Shown here piece after piece: positions 1-9,398 of a stretch of DNA of 64,000 nucleotides. Position numbers and translations under genes: made by a program. Where the stretch lies: the NCBI GenBank assembly GCA_033439295.1, contig JAVTLE010000003.1, forward strand, positions 1,116,001-1,180,000. The letters run 5' to 3'. Position 1 is the stretch's first letter. Each line of letters starts with the position of its first letter. The notes under the pieces are model-generated. The model was given only the letters and a program-made list of their open reading frames with translations. It ran no database searches and was not told the origin of the DNA. Source of the stretch: Deuterostichococcus epilithicus (lineage: Eukaryota; Chlorophyta; Trebouxiophyceae; Prasiolales; Stichococcaceae).

Positions 1-601
1 AGTGCCAGCAGGGACTCCACGATGGGCGCAGCGCACAGTTCGCCCTCTAAAGCCCTCATCGCCGGTGGCGCCTGTGCCATAAAAACATCACCCTTGCAAT
101 ACAATGGCCTCGCCTTGATGCTGCTGGTGTGTCTTTCGCGGTCAGTCGCTTCATGGTTCAGGCACACAGCTTTGTGGGCAATTCATCACCTCCGACAGCA
201 GGAAGCGGCTCGGCAGCGCCACGCGCTGCAGCGCTGGCAGGCGGCGCGAGACCCACTTCAGCAGCGTTGCTGCCCCGCCCGGCGTGAGTACCATGCCCTT
301 TCCCTCGGGATCTTCTGAGTGCGTCCAGAACAACTTCTGTCTCAGGCGCACACCTGCCCATAGCTGGCCACCTGATGCAGCGGCCAGCGCAGCGAACCGG
401 CTGGAAATGCTGGCAGCTCGCGCCCTGTGAGGACCCGAGACGGTGAGCTTCGCGTCAGACACGCAGTGCCACACGAAAGGCGTCGGCATGTGCGTTCTCA
501 TATGGAAACCGTGAGGATGCAGGATGTTTATACCTGTGATGCGTGTCGAGGCGCTGGAGAATCTCAAAAATGAGCTCGTCTGGAAGTTGCAGCAGAGACA
601 T
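1..601 (-). CDS. F-box protein, partial at left edge
   Basis: The ATG at 601 opens an F-box: MSLLQLPDELIFEILQRLD. Exon 1 is 534-601 and ends in a GT donor (CATCACAG|gtataa). The acceptor at 424/425 (cctcacag) continues in frame to R-ARAASISSRFAALAAASGG, then a QLWAGVRL stretch. That is the usual second half of an F-box (SxxSRxFxxLxxxxxLWxxVxL). Exon 2 runs down to a likely donor near 200 (CTGTCGGAG|gtgatg), and a plausible further exon (APPAMRALEGELCAAP..) lies near 1-70, so the gene leaves the window. F-box proteins are substrate receptors of SCF ubiquitin ligases. The substrate-binding C-terminus is outside the window, so its type cannot be given. The F-box call is firm; the exons below about 200 are tentative. 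Confidence 0.7.
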
Positions 602-1534
602 GGCCGGCTTGTGGACAGCGGGGTGTTTGAATTTGCGGACATCTCTCGCAATGTCTTGAAGCTTGGTTTGGGTGCGGTTCCAAAGATGCCAGCGCCTACG
701 CTTTTTCAAGGCTCCAATGTCTTTGACGCAGTAGCTCTGGAGTCTTGACGGGACCCTGTGGGCAAGAGATTTACCTAGGCGCGTGTTGTTACATTGGCTC
801 TTGGAGTTTCCGATATGCCGCCGAGGATTTATCATTACGATCAGTGGTACGTAACGGCTCCCCCTGACCCCACGATTTACTGTCCCACCTCAAGCGCAGG
901 CGGGTGGGATTCACTCGAGCAAGGTCGGGCAGACATGCACAAATCAGCAAAAGCACCTGTCTGGAGGGGCTGGGCTGGATCCGTCGGAAGGGCGTGATGT
1001 GCGAACACAGTCCGCTGTATCCCTCGCAATCGCCTGCTGTCAGTGCCCCGATATGCCTCTGGCCTGCTGACACTGCCCCTGCAGCAGCCGCCGCTTTTCG
1101 CGCACCTGGTGCTCTTTCCGTCAGCCTGACCTTCGAAACAGGTGCCTTTTTCTGTTTTGTGCATGTTGTTTAGCCGACCCCGCTTGAGTGCATCTTACCC
1201 GCTTGCGCGTTGGAGACACTCTCCGTCGTTGCGAGGACACTGTGCTGTCAGTGCCCTCCGGCAGCCGCCGCCTTTCACGCACCTGGCGCCCTTCCCGTCA
1301 GCCCCGCCCTCACATCAGGTGCCTCTTCTGATTGTGCATGCTGTCTGACTCTTCATGCAATCCATAAATTTCCAGCAGGCTGCTTCCACCTCCCAATACC
1401 TTGACAGGCACATTGGCAAATCACAAAATCAACAGAGATACAGCCAGCGACACTGTCCCTGTGTGACCGTTGAGCCACTCTCTGTACAAATGAACCAACG
1501 ACACAGAGACGTGAGGAAGGCCAACACGATGTGC
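602..1534. other. Intergenic region between F-box start and VMA12-like stop
   Basis: I see no supported gene here. It holds the upstream region of the F-box gene and the 3' flank of the VMA12-like gene. It also contains an imperfect direct repeat of about 110-150 bp (about 1042-1180 and 1245-1350), listed separately. Confidence 0.5.
1042..1350. repeat. Imperfect tandem duplication, two units about 180 bp apart
   Basis: Unit 1 (about 1042-1180) and unit 2 (about 1245-1350) share an ordered series of near-identical blocks: CAGTGCCC, GCAGCCGCCGC, TTTCRCGCACCTGG, CTTYCCGTCAGCC, CAGGTGCC, TTTTGTGCATG/ATTGTGCATG and TGTYTRRC. Length differs by small indels, so this is an old direct duplication. 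Neither copy has a recognisable reading frame. Confidence 0.6.
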
Positions 1535-1586
1535 TCATTGCCGCTTCTTCTCTGCGGCGCCTGGCGCTTTATGCTCTGTGGCGATG

Positions 1587-1637
<51 letters not shown>

Positions 1638-3318
1638 GGCCGTTGCGCCTCAGGATGCCGCTGCTGCGACTTCTGAGCACCCAGCTCTGGCGGGAAGCTT
1701 GTCCGCAGGATGAGCAGCAGCGTCTCCAGCAGCATGGCAATACTGAGCCCGATCATGCCGCCCACCATTTTCTGCGGGGATGTCACAGCATGCGATCAGG
1801 CCGGCGACATACCACTTGAATTGCATGCTCTGGCCGCAAAACCAGACTCGAGAAGGGCCTGAAGTGCCCCTAAGCGACTGCGTTTGAGTGGGACATCTAG
1901 GGTGCAGGATCCTCACGTAGGCGGGTCGGGAGGACAGCGCGCCGCCGGCGACGTGGCCCATGGCATAAAAGGCGCCCATCATGGCCAGCACGTGCACACC
2001 GAACGACATCTGCTGTCTGAAGGTGCCGAAGCCGCCCTCCGCCTGCGCCCGCGCCTGCCGCTCCTGGAAACAGGGTGGTAGGGATTTAAAGGGGGCGCCA
2101 TGGGTCTACAGTCTAGGAGGTATTTTTCCGCCTGCGCCCGTGCCTGCTGCTCCTGGACAGAGGGAGGTCACGTTCGGTAGAGCGTCGGTTGGGGGGTGGG
2201 GGGGTCGGGCCTCGAGATCCCACCGCGCCATGCTGATGTGTGATGTTGGCTGCGCAGAGCCAGCTTCTAACGTGATGGGTTCAGGCACACAGGTGTGCTG
2301 AGGCAGGCACTGGAGACTCTCTGCGTCGTCGTTTTCAGGACATTCGCGCCGCTCGCGATACGACAGGCCATGCCGGACATGGCAAGGCCCAAAGCGGCGG
2401 CGGTGGCGGCGCACCTCCACGGTGACGTCGGCAACCATTTCAGAATACTGCTTTTCGTCTAAGTTTCGCTGCAGCTGCGCCAGATGGGCCTGTACTTCCG
2501 GGGGCCGCTGCCGCGGCGGCGGCGGCGCGAGCGCCAGCCTGCCGCCAGCTGTGACCTTGTGCAGCCACGGGCCGCCGTCTGCCTGAGGCTTCCTGCTCCT
2601 GCGCACGTGCCCGCCATGGGAGTTGCCTTGCGGCACAGTCCTGTGTGCGGGAAGGCAGCACCGCGAGGAGACAGGGCACACAGGCAGCACCCGTGCGCGA
2701 CGGGCTGCATGCCCTCCAAGTACGGCGAGCTGTCGACAAGCAATGCCAACTGACCTTTTTCTGCGACACAGCTGCTCCAGCAGCTGCCAGGGGATGGCCT
2801 CTCTGTTGGCCCATTCTGCGGCTTCTGCCCGCAGGTCCTGCCGCAAGCACAGCATGCACAAAGTCGTCTTCCAATCCCTGCAGACGGTCTCGGTTGTCTG
2901 GTTCGTTGGGTGCATGCAAAATCAGTGGCACGCGTGCAGCATACAGATGCATGGGGCGCCACCAATGAACCCCTGCTGCGCGCCTTATCGAGGTCGCTGT
3001 CGTAGCCGGTCTCTTGCAGCAGCTTGCGCGAGGCTGGAGTCTGCCGAAGTTTCAGGAGCATTCTTGTTGCTTCACAGTCACAGAGCTGGTTGAGCTCGGC
3101 AGCAACGTGACATGCGCGGCGGCGCGGCCATTGAGAATGGTGGCCAGATCAGATGCAGAAGGAATAGGGGACGCTTGTCTTCGTAGGTGCAAGCGAACGA
3201 TACGACGACCCGTGACCTTTTTATAAACATCTGTCGCTGCTTCCCTGCAAGTCTGGCGAAAATTGGCCGATGCATGTTTTGAATCTGAGATCTCCTTCAT
3301 CAGCCATGGTTCCCACAT
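1535..3318 (-). CDS. VMA12/TMEM199-like V-ATPase assembly factor
   Basis: VMA12-family proteins are ER membrane proteins that help assemble the V-ATPase V0 sector. The diagnostic segment at about 2415-2560 (minus) reads GGRLALAPPPPRQRPPEVQA then HLAQLQRNLDEKQYSEMVAD. This is the family's PPPP-x-PPE-x-Ax-LxxL-(K/R)-xxLxExxYxxMV motif. The next exon (1917-2063, ERQARAQAEGGFGTF..) carries transmembrane segment 1 (MSFGVHVLAMMGAFYAMGHV). The last exon (1535-1771) carries segment 2 (MVGGMIGLSIAMLLETLLLI) and a cytosolic tail with about 15 Gln encoded by a CTG/CAG tract. Junctions GAG|gtgcgc..ccag|GAG and TAC|gtgagg..gcag|AAA keep frame. N-terminal exons are uncertain; an ATG in good context lies at about 3315 (ACCATGGCTG). 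It diverges from the ASH2 gene. Confidence 0.75.
1588..1635. repeat. (CTG)n microsatellite, about 16 units, coding poly-Gln
   Basis: An uninterrupted CTG run on the + strand reads as CAG on the minus strand. It encodes a poly-Gln stretch in the cytosolic tail of the VMA12-like protein. Confidence 0.95.
2033..2163 (-). repeat. Partial exon duplication in a VMA12-like intron
   Basis: The acceptor and first 26 bases of the 1917-2063 exon (tttccag|GAGCGGCAGGCGCGG...) recur upstream at 2127-2163 as tgtccag|GAGCAGCAGGCACGG.... The real exon gives ERQARAQAEGG and the copy gives EQQARAQAEKY, then diverges. The copy retains a usable acceptor. Confidence 0.8.
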
Positions 3319-3665
3319 TGGGCAAGTTCACGATTGCGCGCCGCCCGGTTTCTGTGCTTGCCGCCCGCGAAAGCACTGCCAGCCACTCGAGCTCCTCGTG
3401 ACGCTCCTGGCAGTCTGCAACTGATCTGCCAAGCGCTTGGTCGAGTTTGCCCTCCTGGCTTTGCTTCTTCATCGTCCGTGGAGGTTGATATCTTTGGGCC
3501 ACCAGTTTCTGAGCTGCCATTCTTAGGAGATCCCCAGCCACCCGCGGCCGTCTGCAGCGCACAGCATGTGCATTACAGTACCCTGACCACTGCCCTCATC
3601 TTCAGGGATCTGGAGCGCAAGGTGTAGAGGATCTGGTGTGCTAGGGGTAGGATAGCGACCGCAGC
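3319..3665. promoter_or_regulatory. Divergent intergenic region, VMA12-like / ASH2
   Basis: About 350 bp separate the probable ATGs of two divergently oriented genes, so it should hold both promoters. I recognise no specific element. Reverse-strand frames cross it and could add N-terminal sequence to the VMA12-like gene. Confidence 0.4.
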
Positions 3666-6357
3666 ATGGCAGGCCCAGGGCAGGGGTCAGAGACGCCATC
3701 GGCACCAGCGTCAGGTGAGCTTCCCGCTTCGCCACAAACTCGCCGGTCCATCCGCCCAGGACCTGCATGGCCGCCCAATCTACAGCCTGTTTGTATTCGG
3801 ATGCAAAATCCGCCAATCGCCACCGCAGCCGCCACGGAGGTGACAGAGTTGCAAAAGCGGAAGGCTCCGGCAGACGCCGCGGCGGATGGCGGGCCGCCGC
3901 GGAGGACCAAGAAGGGGAAGAAGGGGCGGCGCGGCGGCAACAGCAGCGCTAGCGGCAGCGTCGCGGCGGAGGCGGCGCCGCAGGACCTCGTAGCGGTCTC
4001 GCCGCTGGCGCCAAACTCCGAGGTCCTGCAGGTATTTTGGATCATGTGCCACGATCGCTTGACCTCTGATCCCGGAAGGGGAACCCCCCGCGAACATCAG
4101 CGAGGCTCTGGTGCTTCACGAGGCAGATGGAGGGCTCGATTCACCCTGTTGGAACGCGGAACGCGACAGCCAGAGACCTGGTTCCTTGGAAGCCATCGCC
4201 CATCGCCGCAACACGGTGCTCCAAATGGCCCCGCAGGAGGGCTGGCGGCCTGTGATGCTGAGCAAGGTGGACAGGGCGCCGCAGATGACGCTGGGCGAGG
4301 ACCGCCTGTCCGTCACTTCCGCGAAAGGCTACCGCATGGTGCGCCTGCTGCACGGCGCTGCGCCTGAGAGCTGTGTCGCAGATACGGTGGCTGGAAACTC
4401 CGTGTTTCTATTGACGGCCCGCGTGACGCCGCGGCATCGTGCCGGAGCACACGCGCCCTTCAACAGCAGCATGGATACGAGTGCATGTGCCGGCACGCGC
4501 CCGGGAGCATGCCAACACAGTGCTGGTTGCTGCCGGGCGTGCTGGCCGCCCTGTGCAGGCGACACCCGCTTTGACGCTCACGCCCCCCCGCCGCCCGGCC
4601 GCCAATGCAGGTGAGGGCGACGCACGGCGCGCACGAGGGGACATGGTACTTCGAGGTGCGGGTGGCGCGGCTGGGCGCTACAGGGCATGCTCGTCTCGGC
4701 TGGGCCACCCGCAAGGCGGAGCTCCAGGCGCCGGTGGGTTTGGCTGCGCCGCTCGCTGCCCGCCTGCGGCGGCGGGCCCGAGCCACTGCCTGCCACGCTG
4801 TTCCGCTGCTGCGGCAGACGCCCTGTCAGCCGCCAAGTGCGCTGTCCGAGTGTTGTGCGGGTGCACGCAGCAGCGGCGCTGGCCGCATCGCCTTCAGGCA
4901 CTGCACATGCTCCGAATTGCGCAGACCCTGCGGTTCCGTTCCGCCTGCAGGTGGGATACGACCAGCACGGCTACGGCTACAGGGACCTCGAGGGCTCCAA
5001 GGTGCTTCGTGTGTGTCAATTTCAAATGACGCAATGGCAGCAACCAACACACGAGTTTATGACTTGCCACTCAGTGCGTCCCACCAGTTTGAAGGCGCGG
5101 GGAATTCGGATCACAGTGTGGGCTGCAGCGCAGGTGCACAAGGGGCTGCGGGAGGAGTACGGTGAGCCCTACCGGGAGGGCGACGTCATCGGCTGCCTGC
5201 TGCACCTGCCGCCCGGCGGCCGGCCCCTGCAGAGCAGCCGCGCGGTGCGCCCGCGCCTTCAGGACAGCTCGAGATTCTGTTTTGCTGGACAATGGGCCGG
5301 GGGACTGCAGTGGCGCGCTCGCTGCTCGCAAAGCTCCCCAGCCCTGTTCACGCATGCGCAGCATTCCTTGAGGTGTTGAGCTGCCGCTCTTTAATTGCTG
5401 GGTCCAATCATGCTGCCAGACGATAAGGCCAATGCAGCTGCGAGACGGTACAGCACTGTGATCTGCTGTGCAAAGACTGCAGGACGTGCGTGCGTACAAG
5501 GGCGGCCTGTATGTCGTGGACGAGCCGGTGGAGGCGGCGCCGGTGGCCCTAGCGGGCGCGCTCATCGCCTTCAGCCGCAATGGCGTCTCACAGGGCGTCG
5601 CCTACAGGTGCCGTCCACATTCGGGCCCTGCTACGCGGCACTTGCTACGGCAGCTCCACCCGGCGCTGCCGAGTGCTGCCGGTCCTGCAAGTAGCCAAGA
5701 ACACTTGGAAACATTGCTGCACACCACCACCGCTCCGCTCCTCCCAGTGCGGGGCAGCATGGGAGGCACTGCTGCTCGGATTGGGGCGCCCCCCGCATGC
5801 AGCCCTCCGAACGGGTGCAAGCATCCCATACCGAGCACATGCCCGGGACAACTGTTGAGACCACCAACTGTTGTCCGCAGGGATGTGCTGGAGGGGACGC
5901 ACTACCCGGCGGTGTCGCTGTACACGCTGCCAGAGCAGGCGGAGGGAGCCTCAGTATCGCTCAACTTCGGTGCGGGCCACCCTGTATCGGCAGGGCCCGA
6001 CATCCTCAAGAGACGGACGTGCTGCTGCTGCCACGACTGCGCCTGTCGCGCACGCCAGGCGCAGCATGGCTCGTGTGCCGCGCCTGAGAAGCAAGCCTCC
6101 CGCCAGACGGTCGCGGCAGACACGATGGCCGGAGCTCGGCACGTGCAAACGCGCACGCCCACGCAGACAGGGCTCGACCTGTGCGAGCCTAGCGACCGCA
6201 GTAAATTTGACGTTCTAAGTGGCTGCTGTGCCGCAGGCCCAGAGTTTGAGCATGCGCCACTGGAGGTGGAGGGCCTTCCCCGCCCGCGCCCCGTCAGCGA
6301 CCTTGCCAACATCGCGGGGGACCTCGACGGAGCGGCGCCCAGTGGCGAGGCCGCCTC

Positions 6358-6390
<33 letters not shown>

Positions 6391-6559
6391 GGGTGGCACA
6401 GCGGCAGCGCCACCCGGCAGCGACTCAGCAGGTCATCGCAGGGACTGTTGGCCCGGTGCTTGCCATCAATCGCTGCCATCATGCTGCACTCGTGCACCAG
6501 GCGCACTGCGCTCCTTCAGTCCTCAAGGTGCTGGCTTTCATGTGGCCACTTGTGTCTGA
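3666..6559 (+). CDS. ASH2/TRAUCO-like SPRY subunit of the H3K4 methyltransferase (COMPASS) complex
   Basis: ASH2 is a core subunit of SET1/MLL complexes and works in the nucleus. Exons: 3666-4031 (N-terminus with a basic [15 protein letters not shown] stretch), a second ending at 4338, 4611-4733, 4951-5001, 5134-5244, 5476-5608, 5881-5969, and 6237 onward. Joined, they give the ASH2 SPRY domain: [59 protein letters not shown], the [19 protein letters not shown] segment, [28 protein letters not shown] and [12 protein letters not shown]. All junctions from 4338 on fit GT-AG with phase conserved. The C-terminus has ten Gln (CAG tract 6359-6388). The start of exon 2 and the final stop (6559, after a possible extra intron at about 6430) are uncertain. 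I see no PHD or winged-helix N-terminal module. It converges on the glycoprotein gene at 7257. Confidence 0.85.
6359..6388. repeat. (CAG)10 microsatellite, coding poly-Gln
   Basis: Ten perfect CAG codons encode ten Gln near the C-terminus of the ASH2-like protein. Confidence 0.95.
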
Positions 6560-7256
6560 CTACAGGCGCACGGCAGGCGGGACAACTGCCGCAGACGCAG
6601 CCGGAGACGGTAATAGCCGCGACTGGCGAACGTGTGGATGCCGTGGACATTCCGGAGGGAGGCTGACTCCGCGGCAGGGATCCAGAGGCGCTCGCGATGG
6701 TGGCATGATGCGGCAAGCTGCAAACGACGGCAGCACTGTCTGTACTGGCGCCGGACAAGAGCGGCAAGTCTGGTGCACTCGAATCGCTGGCGCGACAGGC
6801 AGCAAGCGCCTGAAAGCAGGTTCTCGCTTTGTGTCCTTGAGTGAGCCTGTTGCGGCAAGCGAGGTCCTTACACGGGTGTGACTGCGACACGGTGGCGACT
6901 GCGACTTTTAAAATGGCACTGCAACCTAAGGTCTGAAGGAGCAGTTTTGTGCCGAGATAAGAAAGGAACTGTGTTGCAGTATCTGATGGCCCCAACACAG
7001 CAGCACTCTGAATTTGCAAACTCGCTGCAAACTGCATTGCCGGTCACCCACCGCAGCGACTGAAGATGTCACTGCCTAGTTGATGCTACTGTCTCTTCGC
7101 CCGACATACCCCGCAGTAATTATGAGCGCTCTCATGCCGACACCCCTCTTGCTTTCAGTGGGTACTCACCGATGCCTCCCGTGCCCATTGGCGCTGCCAG
7201 TGAACCTTGACTATTATGCAGGCGGCATCTTTGGTAGTTATTCAGATCGGTCACTT
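6560..7256. other. Convergent intergenic region, no gene seen
   Basis: It lies between the ASH2 stop and the stop of the wall-glycoprotein gene. Open frames on both strands have no recognisable domain or coherent splice structure. It presumably contains both 3' UTRs. Confidence 0.5.
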
Positions 7257-8668
7257 CTACAAAAGCAGCACCAACAGGCACGGTGCCGCCATGCCAAGCG
7301 CCACCAACAACTTGCCCTCAGGCCTGCCGCCCGCAGCTGCTGCATTGTCGAAAGTGAAGCCGATGCTGCCGAAGGGAGGAGCAGGCGGCGTTGGTAGACT
7401 CGGCGGCGGGTTTGGCGGATGGGGGGGTCTCGGCGGCGGCCTGCTCAGGGGAGACCAGCTCGCTTAGTTGACATAGATTCGGCAAGTGCCAGTGACCCCG
7501 CCAGTTCTTGGGCTGTGGAAATAGAACTCTTGCAAAAATTTTGTGTGCAATTTCGGTTGTGGGCAGGGGTTTAGCAGTTGGTTTCCTATAGAACGTGTTG
7601 CAGCCGCCACACTATTCAGGCAACCTGCAGATCTGATGAGATCCACGGGAGTTTGACCAACAATGATAAGCAGCTTGACCAGATGCGCAAGCTGGAAAAG
7701 CACCTGGGCGGTGGAGGCGATGGAGGTGGCCTGGGTGGGGGTGGCGACGGCGGCGGGGGCCGCGGCGGCGGTGGCGGGTGGGGCGGAGGCGGGGGCGGCG
7801 AGGGTGGTGGTGGCGATGGCGCAGGCAGGCACTATACTCGTACACAACGGAGAGCTTGCTTGTATTGCATGATCACTCTTGAGACACGCATGCAACCAGA
7901 TTTTATGCAACACAACTGACACAACTGACACCACACCCGACGGATGACAATGAGACACTTCATCTATGCGACCAAACTGGTGCAAAACTATTAGGTGAAG
8001 TCGCACCTGGAAATAATAAAAAGACTTCTGCACACACGCACACAGCAGCAGGCACGCTGAGCGCAAGAGCTTCGGTGCATTCAGTGCATCATATGATGCG
8101 GCATGCATGCCGCGCCGCGCTATTTGCGCAAGTGCTTGCCTACGCAAGGCGCAATACTGGACGACACATGCGATTTCACCTTAGTGCACACTTGTCCAGA
8201 AGGGCAGATAAAATCTTCGTAGCCCTGGTAGGCCTTCGCAGGGCACGATGGGCGATTCTGCTGCAAACACTTCACATCCTGTGTGCCGCAGCCACCAAAT
8301 TCAGCCAGCTCCTCAGGCGGCGCTGCAGCCGCCGCTGCTGTACTGAAACCTCCCAGGAGCTGGCGATGGGTTTTGATTTCAACAGCGACTGCTGAGCGGC
8401 CGGCGTGCTGTGACGTGGACTGCCATTGCAGTGCCGCTGCAGTGCCTTTAATACCACCTGCGTCCACTTTCAGCTGACGCACTGTGCTCTCGTTCGCAGC
8501 AGACTGTGACGCCTCTAGTACAGGATCTAAGGTTCTAAAATTCAATTTGGCCGTGCGCACGCCGACGTCAGAGTCGCTTAACAGGGCTGCATCGCTTGGT
8601 ACTGAGCCAGCGCTACTACTGAAGCAAATGAAGAAGGCGCACACCAGCCCGAACGCTAACAGCCACAT
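7257..8668 (-). CDS. Secreted Ser-Pro-rich wall-type glycoprotein, probable GPI anchor
   Basis: Three exons join cleanly: 8668-8180, 7831-7704 and 7440-7257 (801 nt, 266 aa). Exon 1 starts with a signal peptide (MWLLAFGLVCAFFICFSSSA) and ends in a Cys-rich block (GGCGTQDVKC, RPSCPAKAY, FICPSGQVCTK|). Exon 2, entered at gtatag|TGC, reads CLPAPSPPPPSPPPPPPHPP and continues as Pro with interspersed Ser and Arg. This is the SP(n) hydroxyproline-rich module of algal wall glycoproteins such as pherophorins. Exon 3 continues RPPPRPPHPPNPPPSLPTPP, then GSIGFTFDNAAAAGG and a hydrophobic tail (LLVALGMAAPCLLVLLL) directly before the stop, which looks like a GPI-attachment signal. Read on the opposite strand the repeat would be Gly-rich; the signal peptide, phase-consistent introns and tail favour this strand. 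The Cys-rich domain is not assigned to a family. Confidence 0.7.
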
Positions 8669-9398
8669 GGCTGGAGGTTTTGGATGCGCATTCGTCGTCC
8701 GACTGTGATCGCAGGATCCGCGTGGCGCGATCTATGAGGGAAAAGAATAGTCATTTCCCAGAATTCGAAGGGTCTGCAGCTTCGATCAGGTGATGATTGC
8801 CGCCTTTTTAGGTTGCACTCCCCCTGCGATTGCGTGCTGCAATCGGGTGTGCGTGGATGTTCCCTGATCACCGGCCCGTCTGGACGTACGTGTTGGCACA
8901 TCACAGCCTTTTCGAGATTGCCTGCCTACGGAAGTTGCGCTGCCGCGCCAGGGAGCATGTTGCACTCGTGAGCATTGCTTTGTAAGACCGCCCATTGCCG
9001 AGAATACATTCGAGAATGCTACTTCGTTCCACCACGACAGTCCATCAGCGTGCTGTGGACGGCCTTGAAAATCAAACCCCCAATATGCCACTGACCCGCC
9101 GCGCGAATAAAGCTGCCGCTAAGTGAAACTGCTAGGTAAAATGGGTATTTCAAGTCATCAGCACTGCTGACGGTCGACCGCTTCGTAGAGGGCCGCCGCT
9201 AGGTTATCCAGAATGTCACTGCTCTCGATCGCTTATGCTTGAGCTGAGGTCTGTGCATAAAATATGTGAGTTTCAACAGACGACTTGCGGCGGTGTGCGC
9301 CCCCCGTCCCTTCCCGTCATTACCTGGAAGCTGTCTTGTGCCCTGCTGTTCGCGACCATACACCTTTCTGCTCCGCCCTTCAGATGTCGGCGCCTCCT
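8669..9398. other. Intergenic region, no gene seen
   Basis: It is the upstream region of the wall-glycoprotein gene and the 3' flank of the USP gene, both on the minus strand. I see no conserved frame or RNA. Confidence 0.5.

Noticed and set aside
1531-1713. Poly-Ala and poly-Leu ORFs on the plus strand
   Set aside because: They are alternative frames of the CTG repeat. The minus-strand frame is tied to the conserved VMA12 transmembrane segment.
3523-3816. Minus-strand frame ([21 protein letters not shown]..) as a VMA12-like first exon
   Set aside because: It starts at TTG, not ATG, and overlaps ASH2 exon 1 antisense. A better ATG (ACCATGGCTG) lies at about 3315.
7640-7840. Plus-strand Gly-rich protein (GGGGDGGGLGGGGD..)
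   Set aside because: It is the antisense of the Ser-Pro-rich exon. The minus strand has a signal peptide, phase-matched introns and a C-terminal tail, so the plus frame is a shadow.
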